Below are positions 63,251 through 64,000 of a stretch of 64,000 nucleotides of DNA, piece after piece. The stretch lies in NCBI RefSeq assembly GCF_016937655.1, contig NZ_JAFHKL010000005.1, positions 274,222 through 338,221 of the forward strand. Direction: 5' to 3'. This DNA comes from Chromobacterium alkanivorans. Lineage in GTDB: Bacteria > Pseudomonadota > Gammaproteobacteria > Burkholderiales > Chromobacteriaceae. The notes under the pieces were generated by a model, which had not been told where the DNA came from, did no database searches, and worked only from the letters and a program-made list of their open reading frames with translations. How positions within the stretch are numbered: position 1 is the first letter of the stretch; each line of letters begins with the position of its first letter. Position numbers and translations under genes: made by a program.

Positions 63251-63928
63251 ATGAGCGACTCAACCACCCCTTACAAACAGAACGGCGCTTGCGTGGCGGC
63301 CGCGCCGGCCGGCGCGCATGGCTTTGACGCAGACACGCCGTTGTCGCTGGAGCTTGCCCGACAATTCGCCGCCTCCGGCTACCGGTTTTGCGTGCGTTAT
63401 CTGACGCTGGGCCCCAATGCCTACGCGGCGGACTTGTCCGCCGGCGAAGCTCAGGACATTCTTGGCGCGGGCCTGGCCTTGATGGCCGTGCAACATGTCA
63501 GAGACCCCGGTTGGTCGCCCAATGCCGCCATGGGAAAGAGCGACGGCCAGAACACCGTCGCGCATGCGCAGACCGCAGGGCTGTTGCCCGGCGTAAACGT
63601 CTGGTGTGATCTGGAAGGCGTGGCGGACGGCGCATCCGGGCAGGATGTCGCCGATTACTGCACTCAATGGTTCGAAGCGGTGTCCAACGCGGCTTATGCG
63701 CCAGGCCTGTATGTGGGGTCCGCGGCGGGCTTGAGCGGAACGCAGTTGTACGAATTGCCTTTCCAGCATTACTGGCAGTCTTGCAGCAGCGTGCCGAGCA
63801 TCCCGCAGCGGGGTTATCAAATGGTGCAGACGCTAGTGCCTCAAACGGTGAACGGAATCGGCATCGACGCCGACATGACGCAAACCGATCAGCTGGGCGG
63901 CACGGTGAAATGGCAGATTTTGGCGTAG
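63251..63928 (+). CDS. DUF1906 glycoside-hydrolase-like protein
   Basis: 225 residues from ATG 63251. GFDADTPLSLELARQFAASG, YRFCVRYLTLGPNAYAADLS, NVWCDLEGV, YAPGLYVGSAAGLS and IDADMTQ match the Rv2525c-like DUF1906 TIM barrel, related to lysozyme-like GH25 enzymes. No signal peptide. Acts perhaps on peptidoglycan; activity unproven. An AT-rich stretch follows to the window end (TTGACATAATATA). Confidence 0.8.
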   Translation: MSDSTTPYKQNGACVAAAPAGAHGFDADTPLSLELARQFAASGYRFCVRYLTLGPNAYAADLSAGEAQDILGAGLALMAVQHVRDPGWSPNAAMGKSDGQNTVAHAQTAGLLPGVNVWCDLEGVADGASGQDVADYCTQWFEAVSNAAYAPGLYVGSAAGLSGTQLYELPFQHYWQSCSSVPSIPQRGYQMVQTLVPQTVNGIGIDADMTQTDQLGGTVKWQILA

Positions 63929-64000
63929 AGGGGTGGCAACAAAGACGGCGGAGGAGCTTTGAGGGTTTTCTCCTGTATGTCCTTAATTTGACATAATATA

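Overview
The window looks like chromosomal DNA of a GC-rich betaproteobacterium of the Neisseriales, most like Chromobacterium or a close relative. That is an inference from gene content (CdiA-type exoprotein, LolC/LolD, CreBCD, HrpA, QueH, cyanide-insensitive bd-type oxidase), from consistently GC-rich codon use, and from short inverted-repeat elements built like neisserial Correia elements. No 16S rRNA gene is present, so the genus is not proven.

Layout. 1-10.4 kb: the 3' two thirds of a giant contact-dependent inhibition exoprotein (CdiA/filamentous haemagglutinin type) ending in a low-GC papain/C39-like toxin tip, then its immunity gene and an AT-rich graveyard of orphan toxin and immunity fragments. 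10.4-16 kb: a DUF2860 outer-membrane protein, a small hypothetical gene behind a hairpin-rich leader, a lipoprotein, two short transposon-like repeats, a secretin-like protein and a UbiB-family kinase. 16-25.4 kb: an NlpC/P60 hydrolase, LolC-LolD, an MscS channel, and a tightly packed FixJ-type regulator/NudB/CreB/CreC cluster followed by CreD behind a textbook CreB site. 25.4-32.4 kb: a lipoprotein plus a Tat-exported phospholipase C, a sigma-54-controlled aldehyde dehydrogenase with its AcoR-like activator, and a hydrolase. 32.5-47.7 kb: a stop-codon-associated repeat, a DnaQ-like exonuclease with a DUF294 protein, a YafJ-like amidotransferase, an EamA/AraC divergent pair, a GNAT protein, an MFS transporter, HrpA, DUF5329, an FMN riboswitch in front of a methyltransferase, an N-formylglutamate-amidohydrolase-like protein and QueH.

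47.8-51.6 kb: a response-regulator phosphatase, a secreted Lys/Ala-rich protein, tRNA-Thr(TGT), then a scarred segment with possible integrase, AraC, EamA and B3/4 relics. 51.6-57.5 kb: cytochrome bd-type (CioAB) oxidase genes, and upstream on the same strand a bufferin/HvfA-type RiPP operon (MBL hydrolase, precursor, DUF692 enzyme, DUF2063 partner, DoxX). 57.9-64 kb: NudC, a YbdK-type ligase, a Kef-type antiporter, MtfA, a MarR regulator, a small basic protein with palindromic operators, and a DUF1906 protein.

The observations most worth following are: the FMN riboswitch that controls a SAM methyltransferase instead of a riboflavin gene; two families of short inverted-repeat elements flanked by TTA whose ends form the stop codons of neighbouring genes; the protease-type CDI toxin with its decaying immunity island; the bufferin operon with an unusual exported metallo-hydrolase next to a cyanide-insensitive oxidase; and a deletion scar that fused the halves of a divergent AraC/EamA pair.
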